Shown here: positions 7,420 to 15,761 of the stretch, in pieces | Numbering within the stretch: the stretch's first letter is position 1 | How the letters are laid out: each line of letters starts with the position of its first letter | NCBI RefSeq assembly: GCF_037577855.1 | Contig: NZ_JBAKFX010000046.1 | Span: 1-31,965, forward strand | Source: Dethiothermospora halolimnae | GTDB taxonomy: Bacteria; Bacillota; Clostridia; Tissierellales; VENL01 | Direction: 5' to 3' | DNA length: 31,965 nt | The notes under the pieces: generated by a model | Databases searched by the model: none | The model's input: the letters and a program-made list of their open reading frames with translations, nothing else | Told to the model about the DNA's origin: nothing | Translations under genes and position numbers: made by a program

Positions 7420-8294
7420 TATTTTTCCTCCTTAACAAATGACACTAAAATATCATCAAGAGACGCATTTTCAACTTTAATTCCATTACTACCACCATGT
7501 CTTTTTAATTGTTCCTTTAACATAGAATAATTGCTTGTTATGGCAGATACTCCAAAAAAGTTTTCTTCTATTCCTACCAAGTATCTTTTTATATCTTTAT
7601 TAATAAGGTCACTCTTTATTTTTACTTTTTTCCAATTAGAAACGATATTTTCCTTTGCATCGGATAAAACTATTTTTCCATCTATTATATAAGTTATATA
7701 ATCAGCTATTTTCTCTATGTCTTCAGTTATATGGGAGGAAAGTAATACAGATTTATTTTCATCTTCAATCACTTCCATCAATATATCTAATATTTCTCTT
7801 CTTATAACAGGATCTAATCCTGAAGTGGGTTCATCCAATATAAGTAACTCTGGGTTATGGGCAAGGGCTAAGGCTAAGGATAACTTTACCCTCATTCCTT
7901 TGGATAATTCCTTTATCTTCTTACTCTTGCTTACATTAAACCTTTTAAGTAGGTTATCAAATTTATTATTATCCCAATCATTATAGTATTGAGCTATAAA
8001 GTTTCCAGTCCATTTTACTGTCATATCTAAATAAAAGTGTTGCTCTTCTCCCACATATCCTATTCTATTTTTTATCTCCTCCTCATTATTTTTATAATCT
8101 AAGCCAAATATTTTAATATCTCCACCATCTATATTTAATAGATTCATTAAAGATTTTATTGTTGTGGATTTACCTGCTCCATTTGGCCCTATAAAACCCA
8201 TGATATAACCCCTTGGCAATTTGAAACTTATATCTTTTAAAATAAACTCTTTGTACTCTTTTCTTAGTTTTTTAACCTCTAGAATGTTCTCCAT
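7419..8294 (-). CDS. ABC transporter ATP-binding protein (YtrB-like)
   Basis: A 291-residue ATPase on the cytoplasmic side of an ABC-2 exporter. The Walker A motif GPNGAGKST lies at 36-44, the Q-loop near EEQHF at 83-87 and the signature LSKGM at 130-134. Walker B is LLILDEPTSGLDP near 150-162, with the switch histidine in LSSHITEDI. The C-terminal ~70 residues form an extra domain without obvious motifs, as in YtrB/BcrA-like ATPases. Both ends overlap neighbours as TAATG: the GntR regulator upstream and the permease downstream. The three genes are therefore one operon under the 8705-8733 promoter. Confidence 0.93.
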   Translation of the reverse strand: MENILEVKKLRKEYKEFILKDISFKLPRGYIMGFIGPNGAGKSTTIKSLMNLLNIDGGDIKIFGLDYKNNEEEIKNRIGYVGEEQHFYLDMTVKWTGNFIAQYYNDWDNNKFDNLLKRFNVSKSKKIKELSKGMRVKLSLALALAHNPELLILDEPTSGLDPVIRREILDILMEVIEDENKSVLLSSHITEDIEKIADYITYIIDGKIVLSDAKENIVSNWKKVKIKSDLINKDIKRYLVGIEENFFGVSAITSNYSMLKEQLKRHGGSNGIKVENASLDDILVSFVKEEK

Positions 8295-8668
8295 TAATAA
8301 TCACCTTCCATTTCCCTTAGAATATTAATTAAATCTTTAATGTCAATATCTAAACTCTTCCCATCATCAACAATTTCTTTAAGTTTGCCTCTTATCTCTT
8401 TCATTTTTTCTCTCCTTAAATCATCTTTGTTAATGCCTGTAACATAGGAACCTAGTCCCGGTCTTGTATATATATATCCTTCGCTTTCCATTTCAGCATA
8501 TGCTCTTTTTATAGTAATAACACTTATCTTTAACTCCTTTGCCATCTTTCTAATAGAAGGTAAACTATCATCTTTTTTTAATTCTCCTGTTACTATAGCT
8601 TCTATCATTTGGTCCTTTACCTGTTTATATAGTGGATCTGGATTATTGTTAGAAATACTTATTAGCAT
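8294..8668 (-). CDS. GntR-family transcriptional regulator, YtrA subfamily
   Basis: A 124-residue repressor-type protein. Residues ~10-80 form a GntR winged helix, with DPLYKQVKDQMIEAI leading into SLPSIRKMAKELKIS, then TIKRAYAEMESEGYI and the wing GLGSYV. The short remaining tail is helical and lacks the FadR or HutC effector domains, which defines the YtrA subfamily, whose members control an adjacent ABC transporter. The ATG is preceded by AGGGAGAG. The promoter just upstream carries an inverted repeat over the transcription start, which fits autoregulation. This is the first gene of the operon with the ATPase and permease. Confidence 0.92.
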   Translation of the reverse strand: MLISISNNNPDPLYKQVKDQMIEAIVTGELKKDDSLPSIRKMAKELKISVITIKRAYAEMESEGYIYTRPGLGSYVTGINKDDLRREKMKEIRGKLKEIVDDGKSLDIDIKDLINILREMEGDY

Positions 8669-8682
8669 TCTTCTCTCCCTTC

Positions 8683-8707
8683 ACTGTATATGTTGTTTAT
8701 ATACAGT
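8683..8707 (-). promoter_or_regulatory. Probable GntR (YtrA-type) operator
   Basis: A perfect inverted repeat, ACTGTATA (8683-8690) and TATACAGT (8700-8707), with a 9-base spacer. It covers the expected transcription start and touches the -10 of the GntR operon promoter, so a bound dimer would block initiation. An adjacent, weaker GTATATA/TATATAC repeat (8706-8722) lies in the promoter spacer. Confidence 0.6.
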
Positions 8708-8733
8708 ATATATTATATATACACGGCTGTCAA
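8705..8733 (-). promoter_or_regulatory. Promoter of the GntR/ABC operon
   Basis: On the minus strand a perfect -35 TTGACA (8728-8733) is followed, after exactly 17 bases, by TATACT (8705-8710), one base from the -10 consensus. Transcription should start near 8698, giving a leader of about 30 bases to the GntR start codon. Confidence 0.8.
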
Positions 8734-8761
8734 TAAATAATCTTTTAATATAAAAAATAAG

Positions 8762-8790
8762 CTGGAGGATTACGAATCCCCCAGCAACTG
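8762..8790 (-). terminator. Terminator of the MFS gene; dispersed 29-bp element, copy 1
   Basis: Read on the minus strand, the stem GCTGGGGGATT / AATCCTCCAGC (one G-U pair) is followed by TTATTTTTT, a good intrinsic terminator for the MFS gene that ends at 8856. The 29 bases match 25061-25089 with one difference, so the element is dispersed rather than unique. Confidence 0.75.
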
Positions 8791-8855
8791 GACATTTATC
8801 TTCCTTTATTAATGTTCTAAGGCAGAAAGGTAGCCTTGTGTCCTAAGTTTATATT

Positions 8856-10112
8856 TTATTTATATGCTTTTCTAAGTTTATTTTCTTTACCTACTCTATT
8901 ATCTACCGTGTATAACTTATACATCATTGCTGCACCTATTATTGATAATCCTGCTACCAATAGCCATAAGTTTCTTATATTTGTGTATTTTATAAACCAT
9001 CCTCCAATTATTGGTCCTACCATAAATCCTACTCTTCTTATCATTGGAAATATAGAGTTAAACCTGCCTCTATGGGTTATAGGAGTATGATTTGCTATAT
9101 ATACACCTGTATTCGTTGCAACAAAGATTTCTCCTACTGTCCATATTATGGTTGAAATAATAAACATAAAATATGTATCTATAAAAAATATCATTCCAAA
9201 GCCAATAGCATACAATCCTCCTCCAATTGATATATTTAAAGATGGTTTTAGATTTTTAGTTAATGATGTCAAGAATACAGTTATTATACTACATAATAAA
9301 GCATTTATCGTCATAAGACTTCCAAATATTGTAGGACCATCCTCTTTAAAAATATCTCCCGTCTGTAATGAAAGTCCAAAGTTAAATTGAGAAAATACTA
9401 CAAAATATATCACTATAATAAAAGAAAAGACTAATAGTGTTGGTCTCTTAATAATAGCAGTCACTAGATTTCCTTCTTCAGCATTTTCATATGCTTTATC
9501 TTTTGACCCATTTAACTCTACTTTATCTGGCATGGTCTCAGGAACAAATATTGCTACCAGTAATACAGATATCAAAGTAGTAATGGCATCCCCTAAAAAT
9601 AGCCACATTAAATAATTTTTATATAAAAAACCTGCTAATAATGGACCCACTGAATATCCTATATTCATAGCCATATAGTTAAGAGAGAATGCCGCTTTCC
9701 TCTGTTTCCCTTCAGTTAAATCTGTAACTATAGTATCATATACTGGTTTAGAAAAACCTCCGAAAAAACTTGCCAGTATTAGCACTAATGAAATAAATAT
9801 TGGACTCTCTATAAATGCACACATTGCATACCCTATTCCTGCTATAGTTCTAAATATTATAAGTATCTTTTTTCTTCCTACTTGATCTATCAGTTTTCCA
9901 CCTATCATGGCCCCTATCATACCTACTGCTGCAGTTAATGCAACTATAACCCCTACTATTCCAACATCAATTCCTGCATTATATGTTAGAAACATTGTTA
10001 AAAATGGTCCAACTAAATTCCCCATATTATTTACTATTGATGCAAAAAATATAACATATATACTCATGGGGAGTCCTTTGTAGGGCTCTATATACTTACT
10101 TATTTCCTTCAC
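8856..10112 (-). CDS. Major facilitator superfamily transporter (drug-efflux type)
   Basis: A 418-residue membrane protein with about twelve hydrophobic helices in two halves joined by a charged cytoplasmic loop near residues 195-215 (PDKVELNGSKDKAYENAEEG, in part). Motif A, GGKLIDQVGRKK, follows helix 2 near residues 71-82, and a related RGRF occurs in the second half. This is the usual layout of proton-driven drug-efflux MFS proteins; the substrate cannot be assigned. The start is GTG with AGGAGG seven bases upstream, and no ATG is better placed. The gene is probably monocistronic, with its terminator at 8762-8790 and a perfect 62-bp palindrome about 110 bases upstream. Confidence 0.88.
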   Translation of the reverse strand: MKEISKYIEPYKGLPMSIYVIFFASIVNNMGNLVGPFLTMFLTYNAGIDVGIVGVIVALTAAVGMIGAMIGGKLIDQVGRKKILIIFRTIAGIGYAMCAFIESPIFISLVLILASFFGGFSKPVYDTIVTDLTEGKQRKAAFSLNYMAMNIGYSVGPLLAGFLYKNYLMWLFLGDAITTLISVLLVAIFVPETMPDKVELNGSKDKAYENAEEGNLVTAIIKRPTLLVFSFIIVIYFVVFSQFNFGLSLQTGDIFKEDGPTIFGSLMTINALLCSIITVFLTSLTKNLKPSLNISIGGGLYAIGFGMIFFIDTYFMFIISTIIWTVGEIFVATNTGVYIANHTPITHRGRFNSIFPMIRRVGFMVGPIIGGWFIKYTNIRNLWLLVAGLSIIGAAMMYKLYTVDNRVGKENKLRKAYK

Positions 10113-10220
10113 TTTTACTCCTCCTTATACATTCAAATAGTTATTAACAAACATTTTAATTGAATTTTAGTTAAATATCAAAGATTTTCTATTGAAAAAT
10201 TTTTGTTGATAGCGGTGCTT

Positions 10221-10282
10221 AATGGTATAATTTAATCAATACTTGACTATATATAGTCAAGTATTGATTAAATTATACCATT
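10221..10282. repeat. Perfect 62-bp palindrome
   Basis: The 31-base arm at 10221-10251 (starting AATGGTATAATTTAATC) is the exact reverse complement of 10252-10282, with no loop. The bases just outside do not pair. No T-run follows on either strand, and it is much longer than a terminator stem. It could extrude as a cruciform or be two inverted element ends joined together. Fifteen bases of the arm (TTTAATCAATACTTG) recur at 21964-21978. Confidence 0.9.
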
Positions 10283-10409
10283 TTATGAAAATATAGATTA
10301 TATTGAAATCTGCAAACAAATTAAACTAAAACTCGCCCTTTACCTTGAGAAGAAAAGGAAATATAAAGAGGTCAATAAGATATATATATGTGGGCTAATA
10401 TTTATTTAG
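10272..10409 (+). pseudogene. Possible gene remnant after the palindrome
   Basis: An open stretch of about 45 codons runs to a TAG at 10407-10409. It has no start codon of its own in frame and opens inside the palindrome. The peptide (YENIDYIEICKQIKLKLALY, then a Lys-rich segment and NKIYICG) has protein-like composition, unlike the stop-rich neighbouring frames. I do not recognise the family. It could be the tail of a gene interrupted by whatever made the palindrome, or chance. Confidence 0.25.
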
Positions 10410-10429
10410 CTAAGATATTTTATTTCTTA

Positions 10430-10459
10430 AAAATGGACTAGGTATCCCCAGTCCATTTT
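10430..10459 (-). terminator. Terminator of the exonuclease gene
   Basis: AAAATGGACT (10450-10459 read on the minus strand) pairs with AGTCCATTTT (10430-10439) around a 10-base loop, and the minus-strand transcript continues with TTAAG. It lies 17 bases past the exonuclease stop. The TGGACTAGG core is shared with the palindrome at 29936-29955. Confidence 0.7.
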
Positions 10460-10475
10460 ACTAAATAATATTTAT

Positions 10476-11420
10476 CTAACCATTAATAACCTCAAGAAAT
10501 TTTTCTTCCGATATTATTTTTATATCTTGTCCCCTTTTTATTAACTCCTCTGCTCTTTTAAGTTTATTACTTTTTTTATCATAGGGAAGTTTATCTATAT
10601 TACAAATTCCAGTTACAAGATAATTAGTTTTTCTGGTTACACTACTCCCTACTTTTCCTCCTACTTCTACAACTTTTCTCATAGCTTCACTTCTCTTATA
10701 AGATGATAGGGGTCCTGTGAATACCACCGTTTTATTAGAAAATAGATTATTACATTTAACTTTGCCTATAGGAGGATTTAAATCCTCTAGTCTTACTGCT
10801 TTAGGTTTTGCCTTAGTTTTTTTATTGCCCTTTTTCTTTAAAGCTCCCGCTGCTTTATATCCCCCTGGATATAATCTCCCTATTTTTAAATCTAATTCCC
10901 TACTTAATTCATTTACAGTCTCTATATTAAGTTCTTTTATAATATCTAATAATATTTCCGCTGCAGCCGTTGCATCTTCGCTGGCATGGTGATGTTTAAA
11001 TTCAACTCCTAAATACTTTGCAACTGTATTAAGTTTATGATTTCTAAGATGGGGGTAAAATGTCTTTGCCATTACAACAGTACAGGCATAGTCAAACTCT
11101 GGATAGGGTATATTATAACAGTCTAATGTATTTCTTAATACACTAACATCAAAGGAAGCATTATGGGCTATTACAAATTTATTTTCTAAATATGGTCTTA
11201 TTTCATCCCATAGCTCGTCCATTCTAGGCTCATTTTCCACATCCCCCTCAACAATACCGTGAATCCATACATTCATAGGTTTAAATCTCATTTCATAGGG
11301 TTTTATAAGCCAATATTTCTCCTCAACTATTTTATTATTTTCAACAACAGTAATACCTAAGGAACAGGCACTATTCCTTTTTTCATTTGCCGTTTCAAAA
11401 TCTATTGATACAAAATCCAT
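10476..11420 (-). CDS. DnaQ-like 3'-5' exonuclease with C-terminal BRCT domain
   Basis: A 314-residue protein. Residues ~1-165 are a DEDDh exonuclease of the DNA polymerase III epsilon type: SIDFETA with D7 and E9, HNASFD ending at D91, and HHASEDA with the general-base histidine and D149. A Lys-rich linker (~190-210) leads to a BRCT domain (~222-310) with TVVFTGPLSS, GGKVGSSVTRKTNYLV and a C-terminal IISEEKFLEVI. BRCT domains bind protein partners or DNA ends, so it likely trims DNA in repair rather than acting as the replicative proofreader. The ORF can be extended eight codons upstream, but AAGGAGAG is correctly placed for the ATG at 11420. This exonuclease-BRCT architecture is widespread in Firmicutes. 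Confidence 0.9.
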   Translation of the reverse strand: MDFVSIDFETANEKRNSACSLGITVVENNKIVEEKYWLIKPYEMRFKPMNVWIHGIVEGDVENEPRMDELWDEIRPYLENKFVIAHNASFDVSVLRNTLDCYNIPYPEFDYACTVVMAKTFYPHLRNHKLNTVAKYLGVEFKHHHASEDATAAAEILLDIIKELNIETVNELSRELDLKIGRLYPGGYKAAGALKKKGNKKTKAKPKAVRLEDLNPPIGKVKCNNLFSNKTVVFTGPLSSYKRSEAMRKVVEVGGKVGSSVTRKTNYLVTGICNIDKLPYDKKSNKLKRAEELIKRGQDIKIISEEKFLEVING

Positions 11421-11681
11421 TATATATCTCTCCTTATAATACATATATATTATATGATATCATTTTTTTCTTCTATTTCAATGGACGAGATATAATTATT
11501 AATGGAAACTTATTGCTAAAGGATGAGATAGGGGTATCTATGAAATTTAATATTCACTAAGAGCCTTTCACTATATATTAGAAAACTTATATATATCCAC
11601 AGCACTTCATTTTTCTACATATTTTTAAAAGTTAATTATATATAATATATTTATAAATTACAAATAAAGGTGGAGAGTTTC

Positions 11682-11915
11682 ATGCGTAAGTTATCCGATA
11701 ACACAAAGGTAGTTTTTTTAATTCTATTTATTATATTTCTTATATTAGACTTAAACTCATTAATTTATAGAAATATCCGGGGTATATTAGGTTCCATTTT
11801 CTTTATTAGTTTGTCCTACTATTATATTTTCCATAAAAAATATATTAGAGCCATTATTCCTATAATATTAGGTCTCCTTAGCATAGCACATTATACTTTT
11901 ATAATATTAAATTAA
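11682..11915 (+). CDS. Small membrane protein of unknown function
   Basis: A 77-residue protein, almost entirely hydrophobic apart from a basic N-terminus (MRKLSDNTK). It has three likely membrane helices near residues 8-24, 31-47 and 54-74, separated by short Arg/Lys turns (YRNIRG, FHKKYIRA). I recognise no family. An upstream GTG at 11670 is in frame but lies inside the AAGGTGGAGAG ribosome binding site, so the ATG at 11682 is preferred. It is alone on the plus strand, convergent with the receiver-domain operon whose last gene ends 27 bases away. Confidence 0.6.
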   Translation: MRKLSDNTKVVFLILFIIFLILDLNSLIYRNIRGILGSIFFISLSYYYIFHKKYIRAIIPIILGLLSIAHYTFIILN

Positions 11916-11941
11916 AAATATTTTGATATAATCTTTAAATA

Positions 11942-12988
11942 CTACTTGGAATCAAATTTTCCCATTAGAACCAATGTATTTTTATCTCCTTCAGTTTGCA
12001 GTTTTATATATCCCATGGTATTTTCCATTACATGGGTCATAATTGCCACCAAGGTTTTAATTCTTTTCATATTATCTTGGTTCATGCTATTAAATAACTC
12101 TATTATAAAATAAATTTCAACGGTGTTTTCTAGGTCTTTTGTCATTACCGATATTCTTAGTGAATTGTTTTCATTGTTATTTAAGTAACTTGACATACTA
12201 GATTTTAGCATATTGACTAAAAGTTTATAGTTTCCTTTACATTTAAAATTAGTCACTCCATTTAAGTTTATCTCTATTTTATTTGTATAATTTTCTTCAC
12301 TAATATATTCAGTCAAATCCTTTACTAGCTTTTTAACATTAAACTCTTTTTCTTCGGTAGGTGTTGAGTCTACAAAGTTTCCCAATATACTTTTAATAAT
12401 TTTTATATCCTTTATAATTTCATCTTTATCTTCGTAATTTTCTTTTCCTAACATAATTTTAAAGTAATCAAAAATATAATTATTTAAATTTTTTATATCC
12501 TTATAGTCTTTTTTATACTGAGAAAATTTATCTTCAGTTGACTTTAATATCTTTTCATACAACTGGTTCTTCTTTTCTAATTTCTTTTTTAATTCTTCAT
12601 TTTCTAATTTCATATTATATGTTTCTATGGCTTTTCTAATTATTGGTATCAATTCCTCATCTAGATTCCATGGTTTTGTTATAAATTTAAATATATCTAC
12701 TTGATTTATTGTAGCTAATATTTGAGGAAGTTGAGTATAACCACTTAATACCATTTTTATGACATCAGGATATTTTTCTGCAACTATTTTTAGTAATTCT
12801 AGACCATTCATTTCTGGCATTCTCATATCTGTTACTATTACATCAATATCTTTTTCTTCCATTATTTTAAGTGCTTCTTCTCCACTGTATGCAAATTCCT
12901 TATTATATTTTTCATCTAATAGTCCCCTTCTTAATGAGCCTATGATTGAAGGTTCATCATCAACAAATAAAACAGTTCTATTTTCCAT
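11942..12988 (-). CDS. Receiver-domain protein with degenerate histidine-kinase-like C-terminus
   Basis: A 348-residue cytoplasmic protein. Residues ~4-120 are a complete receiver domain: DD at 10-11, phospho-acceptor D54 in VTDMRMP, and K105 in ITKPW. A Lys/Glu-rich coiled coil spans ~120-165. The rest looks like a worn-down kinase: a helical region without the H-E-x-x-N motif, then a segment resembling an HATPase N-box region (GNYKLLVNMLKSSMSSYLNN). Its end (GYIKLQTEGDKNTLVLMG) resembles the last strands of that domain, but DxGxG and GxGxG nucleotide motifs are missing. It is probably an inactive partner or phosphate sink. It is the last gene of a three-gene receiver operon, 30 bases after the HDOD gene. 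Confidence 0.8.
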   Translation of the reverse strand: MENRTVLFVDDEPSIIGSLRRGLLDEKYNKEFAYSGEEALKIMEEKDIDVIVTDMRMPEMNGLELLKIVAEKYPDVIKMVLSGYTQLPQILATINQVDIFKFITKPWNLDEELIPIIRKAIETYNMKLENEELKKKLEKKNQLYEKILKSTEDKFSQYKKDYKDIKNLNNYIFDYFKIMLGKENYEDKDEIIKDIKIIKSILGNFVDSTPTEEKEFNVKKLVKDLTEYISEENYTNKIEINLNGVTNFKCKGNYKLLVNMLKSSMSSYLNNNENNSLRISVMTKDLENTVEIYFIIELFNSMNQDNMKRIKTLVAIMTHVMENTMGYIKLQTEGDKNTLVLMGKFDSK

Positions 12989-13018
12989 ATGTTATCACCA
13001 TCCCTTCAAAGTTAAGTA

Positions 13019-14194
13019 TTATTCTTCTATATCAAATTTTTCTATCAACTTTTCACATTCATTTTCTGTTATGCCTAATACTTTAAATACTTCTTTATCT
13101 AACTCTTCAGCATGTTCCTTATATCCTAGCAATCTCCATGCATAATGCTTTGCTAAATATACTAATATAACAAGTTCTCTATGAATAATATTCTCATTTA
13201 ATGGGTCGTGATGAAATAAAGCTCCTTCTACCATCGGGTATGGTAACTCCCACCAATTCAATAAATATCCTCCAATTTCCTGATGTGTAACTCCAAATTT
13301 ATTCCTTTCTAACTCTAAAGCCCCCTTCTCATTATTACTTTTAAGCAGACCTATTATTTCTGTATAATCTTTTTTATAATTAGCTAATAATACAGATACC
13401 CCTATATTATGTAATAATCCTGCTGTCCTATAAGTTTCTGGGATCTTTTCATCAAATATATTATCATATAAAAATAATAGAAGTTTATTTGTAATATTTA
13501 CTTGCTTCCATAACAAATCCTCTATAAATCCATTTACACTTTTTAATGAGTATAAACTATTACTTATAACTATATTTTTAGTACTTAAAAGCCCTATATA
13601 CATTATGGCCGATTTTATTGAACCTGTTTTTACTTTCCAAAAAGCAGAGTTTGAAATTCTAAGTAGTCTTGATGATATAGACTGATCCTCTTCTATTTTC
13701 TTAGCTATACTATCTATATCGGCATCATTTTCTATTAGTTTACACACCTCATTGTGAAGGTTCGGTATAGTAGGTAACTGGTCTAAATTATTTATCGTTG
13801 TTAGTATATGTTTATCCTTTAAAATATCCTCTAGTTCAAATATTTTTTTAATTGTATCTAGAAGTTTTTCATTATCCCACGGTTTAAACATATATAATTT
13901 AGCTAAATTTCCTTCTAAAGCTCTAAGAATTTTATCATTATCCGTATATCCACTTAAGGCTACCCGTAATACCGATGGAAAACCCTTTTTTACCTCCTTT
14001 AGCAGTTGATAACCATCCATTAAAGGCATTCTAATATCTGTTATAATCATATCCATATCTTGTCTATCTAATATTTCTAAGGCTTCTTTTCCTCCATTAG
14101 CTAGATGGATTATATAATTAGTATCTAAAAACAACCTATTTAAAGACCTTAATATTTGTTTTTCATCATCTACTATTAATATATTCCTTTCCAT
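13019..14194 (-). CDS. Response regulator with HDOD output domain
   Basis: A 391-residue protein. The receiver domain occupies ~3-120, with DD at 9-10, phospho-acceptor D53 in ITDIRMP and K104 in MFKPW. After a short linker, an HDOD domain covers ~130-335: PTIPNLHNEVCKLI, then an ISSRLLRISNSAFW segment, AIMYIGL and a degenerate HD-like LLHNIGV. HDOD domains are metal-independent relatives of HD phosphohydrolases and usually act as signalling or scaffold modules in motility, stress or development. Signal input probably comes from the receiver-kinase encoded 24 bases upstream. The ATG follows a GGGGGGA ribosome binding site. Confidence 0.9.
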   Translation of the reverse strand: MERNILIVDDEKQILRSLNRLFLDTNYIIHLANGGKEALEILDRQDMDMIITDIRMPLMDGYQLLKEVKKGFPSVLRVALSGYTDNDKILRALEGNLAKLYMFKPWDNEKLLDTIKKIFELEDILKDKHILTTINNLDQLPTIPNLHNEVCKLIENDADIDSIAKKIEEDQSISSRLLRISNSAFWKVKTGSIKSAIMYIGLLSTKNIVISNSLYSLKSVNGFIEDLLWKQVNITNKLLLFLYDNIFDEKIPETYRTAGLLHNIGVSVLLANYKKDYTEIIGLLKSNNEKGALELERNKFGVTHQEIGGYLLNWWELPYPMVEGALFHHDPLNENIIHRELVILVYLAKHYAWRLLGYKEHAEELDKEVFKVLGITENECEKLIEKFDIEE

Positions 14195-14218
14195 TTAAAT
14201 CCCCCCTATACCCTATAA

Positions 14219-15526
14219 TTAACTGTCTTCACTGTTTCTGTTTATTGGTAACTTTATTTTAAACATTGTACCCTTTCCAACTTCACTGTCTACTGTAATG
14301 TCTCCCTTATGTTTATTTACAATAATATCATAGGATATACTTAGTCCTAAACCAGTTCCTTTTCCGATTTCCTTAGTTGTGAAAAATGGATTAAATATTT
14401 TATCTAATACTTCTTTTTCTATCCCAGGTCCATTATCTATTATCTTGCAAGTTATATAATCTTGGTCCTTGCTGGTATAAATATTAATTTGTCCCCTTTC
14501 TTCTCGATTTTCTCCATTTATTGCCTGAACAGCATTCATTATGACATTTAATAACACTTGTCCTATTTGGGTTTTATTACATAATATATTTGGAATTTCC
14601 TCTAGATGTTTTCTTATGTCTATTGTATATTTTGATTCATTTTTAGTTAATAATAGAGTTTCTTCTATTATGTCATTAATACTATGATAACTAGACTCCT
14701 TTTGATCATCCTGTCTTGCAAAGTTCCTTAGACTTTCAACTATTTTTTTTACCCTATCTATTCCTTTAAATGTATCACTTAAAAGTATATCTAAGTCTTC
14801 TATAATAAAATCAATATGAAGTTTCTTTTGATTATTTTTAATTTCCTCAATTTTAGATGTTATCTCTCCATTGGATATCCCTTTATCATCTATAGTATCT
14901 ACCAACTCATTATACTCTTTCATAACTCTTTTAAATTTCTCTATATATTTTGATAATGTTTCAGTGTTACTTGATACAAATCCCAATGGATTATTTATCT
15001 CATGGGCAACTCCTGCAGCGAGTTGACCTATTGCTATTAATTTTTCTTTTTGAACCAGATAGTATTGGGTTTCTTTTAATTCCTTATTTAACTTTACTAA
15101 TTCTTCATTTTGATTTGCTATAACATCTAAATTTTCTTTTAGACTAAGTTTGTACTTCCTTTCCCTCATGGCAGACTTTATTCTTGCTATAAACTCGGTA
15201 GGTTCTATGGGCTTATTTACAAAGTCCACCGCTCCATTTTCAAAGCTTTCCTTTAAAGCTTCTTTTCTAGTAATGGATGTAAACATTATTATCTGTATAT
15301 CTTTAAATTCATCATTAGACTTTATTTTTTTTAATACGTCTATCCCGCTGAGTCCTGGCATAACTATATCCAACAATATTATATCTACCTTATTTCCATT
15401 TAAGTATTCAAGAGCTTCATTTCCTGAGTTACATAAAGCTATTTCACAATCTAGTTTATTTTCTTCAATTATATTTTTTGCCATTTGTAAGTTCAACTTT
15501 GAATCATCAACAATAAGTATATTCAT
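14219..15526 (-). CDS. Receiver-histidine kinase hybrid (N-terminal REC)
   Basis: A 435-residue soluble kinase with no membrane segment. The receiver domain lies at ~1-120 with DD at 7-8, phospho-acceptor D53 in LLDIVMP and K105 in NKP. A coiled coil spans ~125-160. The DHp domain has H175 in GVAHEINNPLGF. The catalytic ATPase domain shows the N-box (QIGQVLLNVIMNAVQA), G1 (DNGPGI), an F-box (FNPFFTT) and G2 (GKGTGLGLSISYD). With the receiver in front of the kinase, its activity is likely set by phosphorylation from another kinase or by phosphorelay. The ATG follows AAGGAGG. It is the first gene of the operon and the only intact kinase in it. Confidence 0.93.
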   Translation of the reverse strand: MNILIVDDSKLNLQMAKNIIEENKLDCEIALCNSGNEALEYLNGNKVDIILLDIVMPGLSGIDVLKKIKSNDEFKDIQIIMFTSITRKEALKESFENGAVDFVNKPIEPTEFIARIKSAMRERKYKLSLKENLDVIANQNEELVKLNKELKETQYYLVQKEKLIAIGQLAAGVAHEINNPLGFVSSNTETLSKYIEKFKRVMKEYNELVDTIDDKGISNGEITSKIEEIKNNQKKLHIDFIIEDLDILLSDTFKGIDRVKKIVESLRNFARQDDQKESSYHSINDIIEETLLLTKNESKYTIDIRKHLEEIPNILCNKTQIGQVLLNVIMNAVQAINGENREERGQINIYTSKDQDYITCKIIDNGPGIEKEVLDKIFNPFFTTKEIGKGTGLGLSISYDIIVNKHKGDITVDSEVGKGTMFKIKLPINRNSEDS

Positions 15527-15648
15527 GACTGCCTCCTTATGTTTTCTTTCTTAAGTATAAAGTTGTATAATTTCCATATTAAAATAAAATATATTTTTAA
15601 ATTTATACCCCATTTTTTTCTGAAAATTCATATTTTTTATGATAAGAA

Positions 15649-15740
15649 AGGGGAATGAATTCCCCTCTACTTTGGTGCCTTTATTCCTATTTATTTTCCT
15701 ACATACACCGTCTCCGCCGTAGCATCGAATTCATTCGATG
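15649..15740 (-). terminator. Two hairpins downstream of the 15762 gene
   Basis: AGGGGAAT/ATTCCCCT (15649-15666, 2-base loop) and CATCGAAT/ATTCGATG (15723-15740, 2-base loop) lie between the 399-residue-type gene and the kinase operon. On the minus strand the first is followed by TTCTTATC, so it may be the terminator. Both share the GAATTCATTC centre and a nearby GTAG, and belong to the palindrome family seen elsewhere in the window. The remaining bases hold the kinase operon's leader, where I saw no convincing promoter. Confidence 0.45.
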
Positions 15741-15761
15741 GTTTCCTTTGGCTTTTTTATC

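Larger units (their letters stand above)
10113..10475. other. Gene-free stretch between the MFS and exonuclease genes
   Basis: This 363-base stretch holds the MFS leader, a perfect 62-bp palindrome (10221-10282), a short plus-strand open stretch that may be a gene remnant (10272-10409) and the exonuclease terminator (10430-10459). I saw no intact gene. A possible plus-strand promoter, TTGTTG (10203-10208) with 17 bases to TATAAT (10226-10231), would transcribe into the palindrome, but its -35 is poor. Confidence 0.6.
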
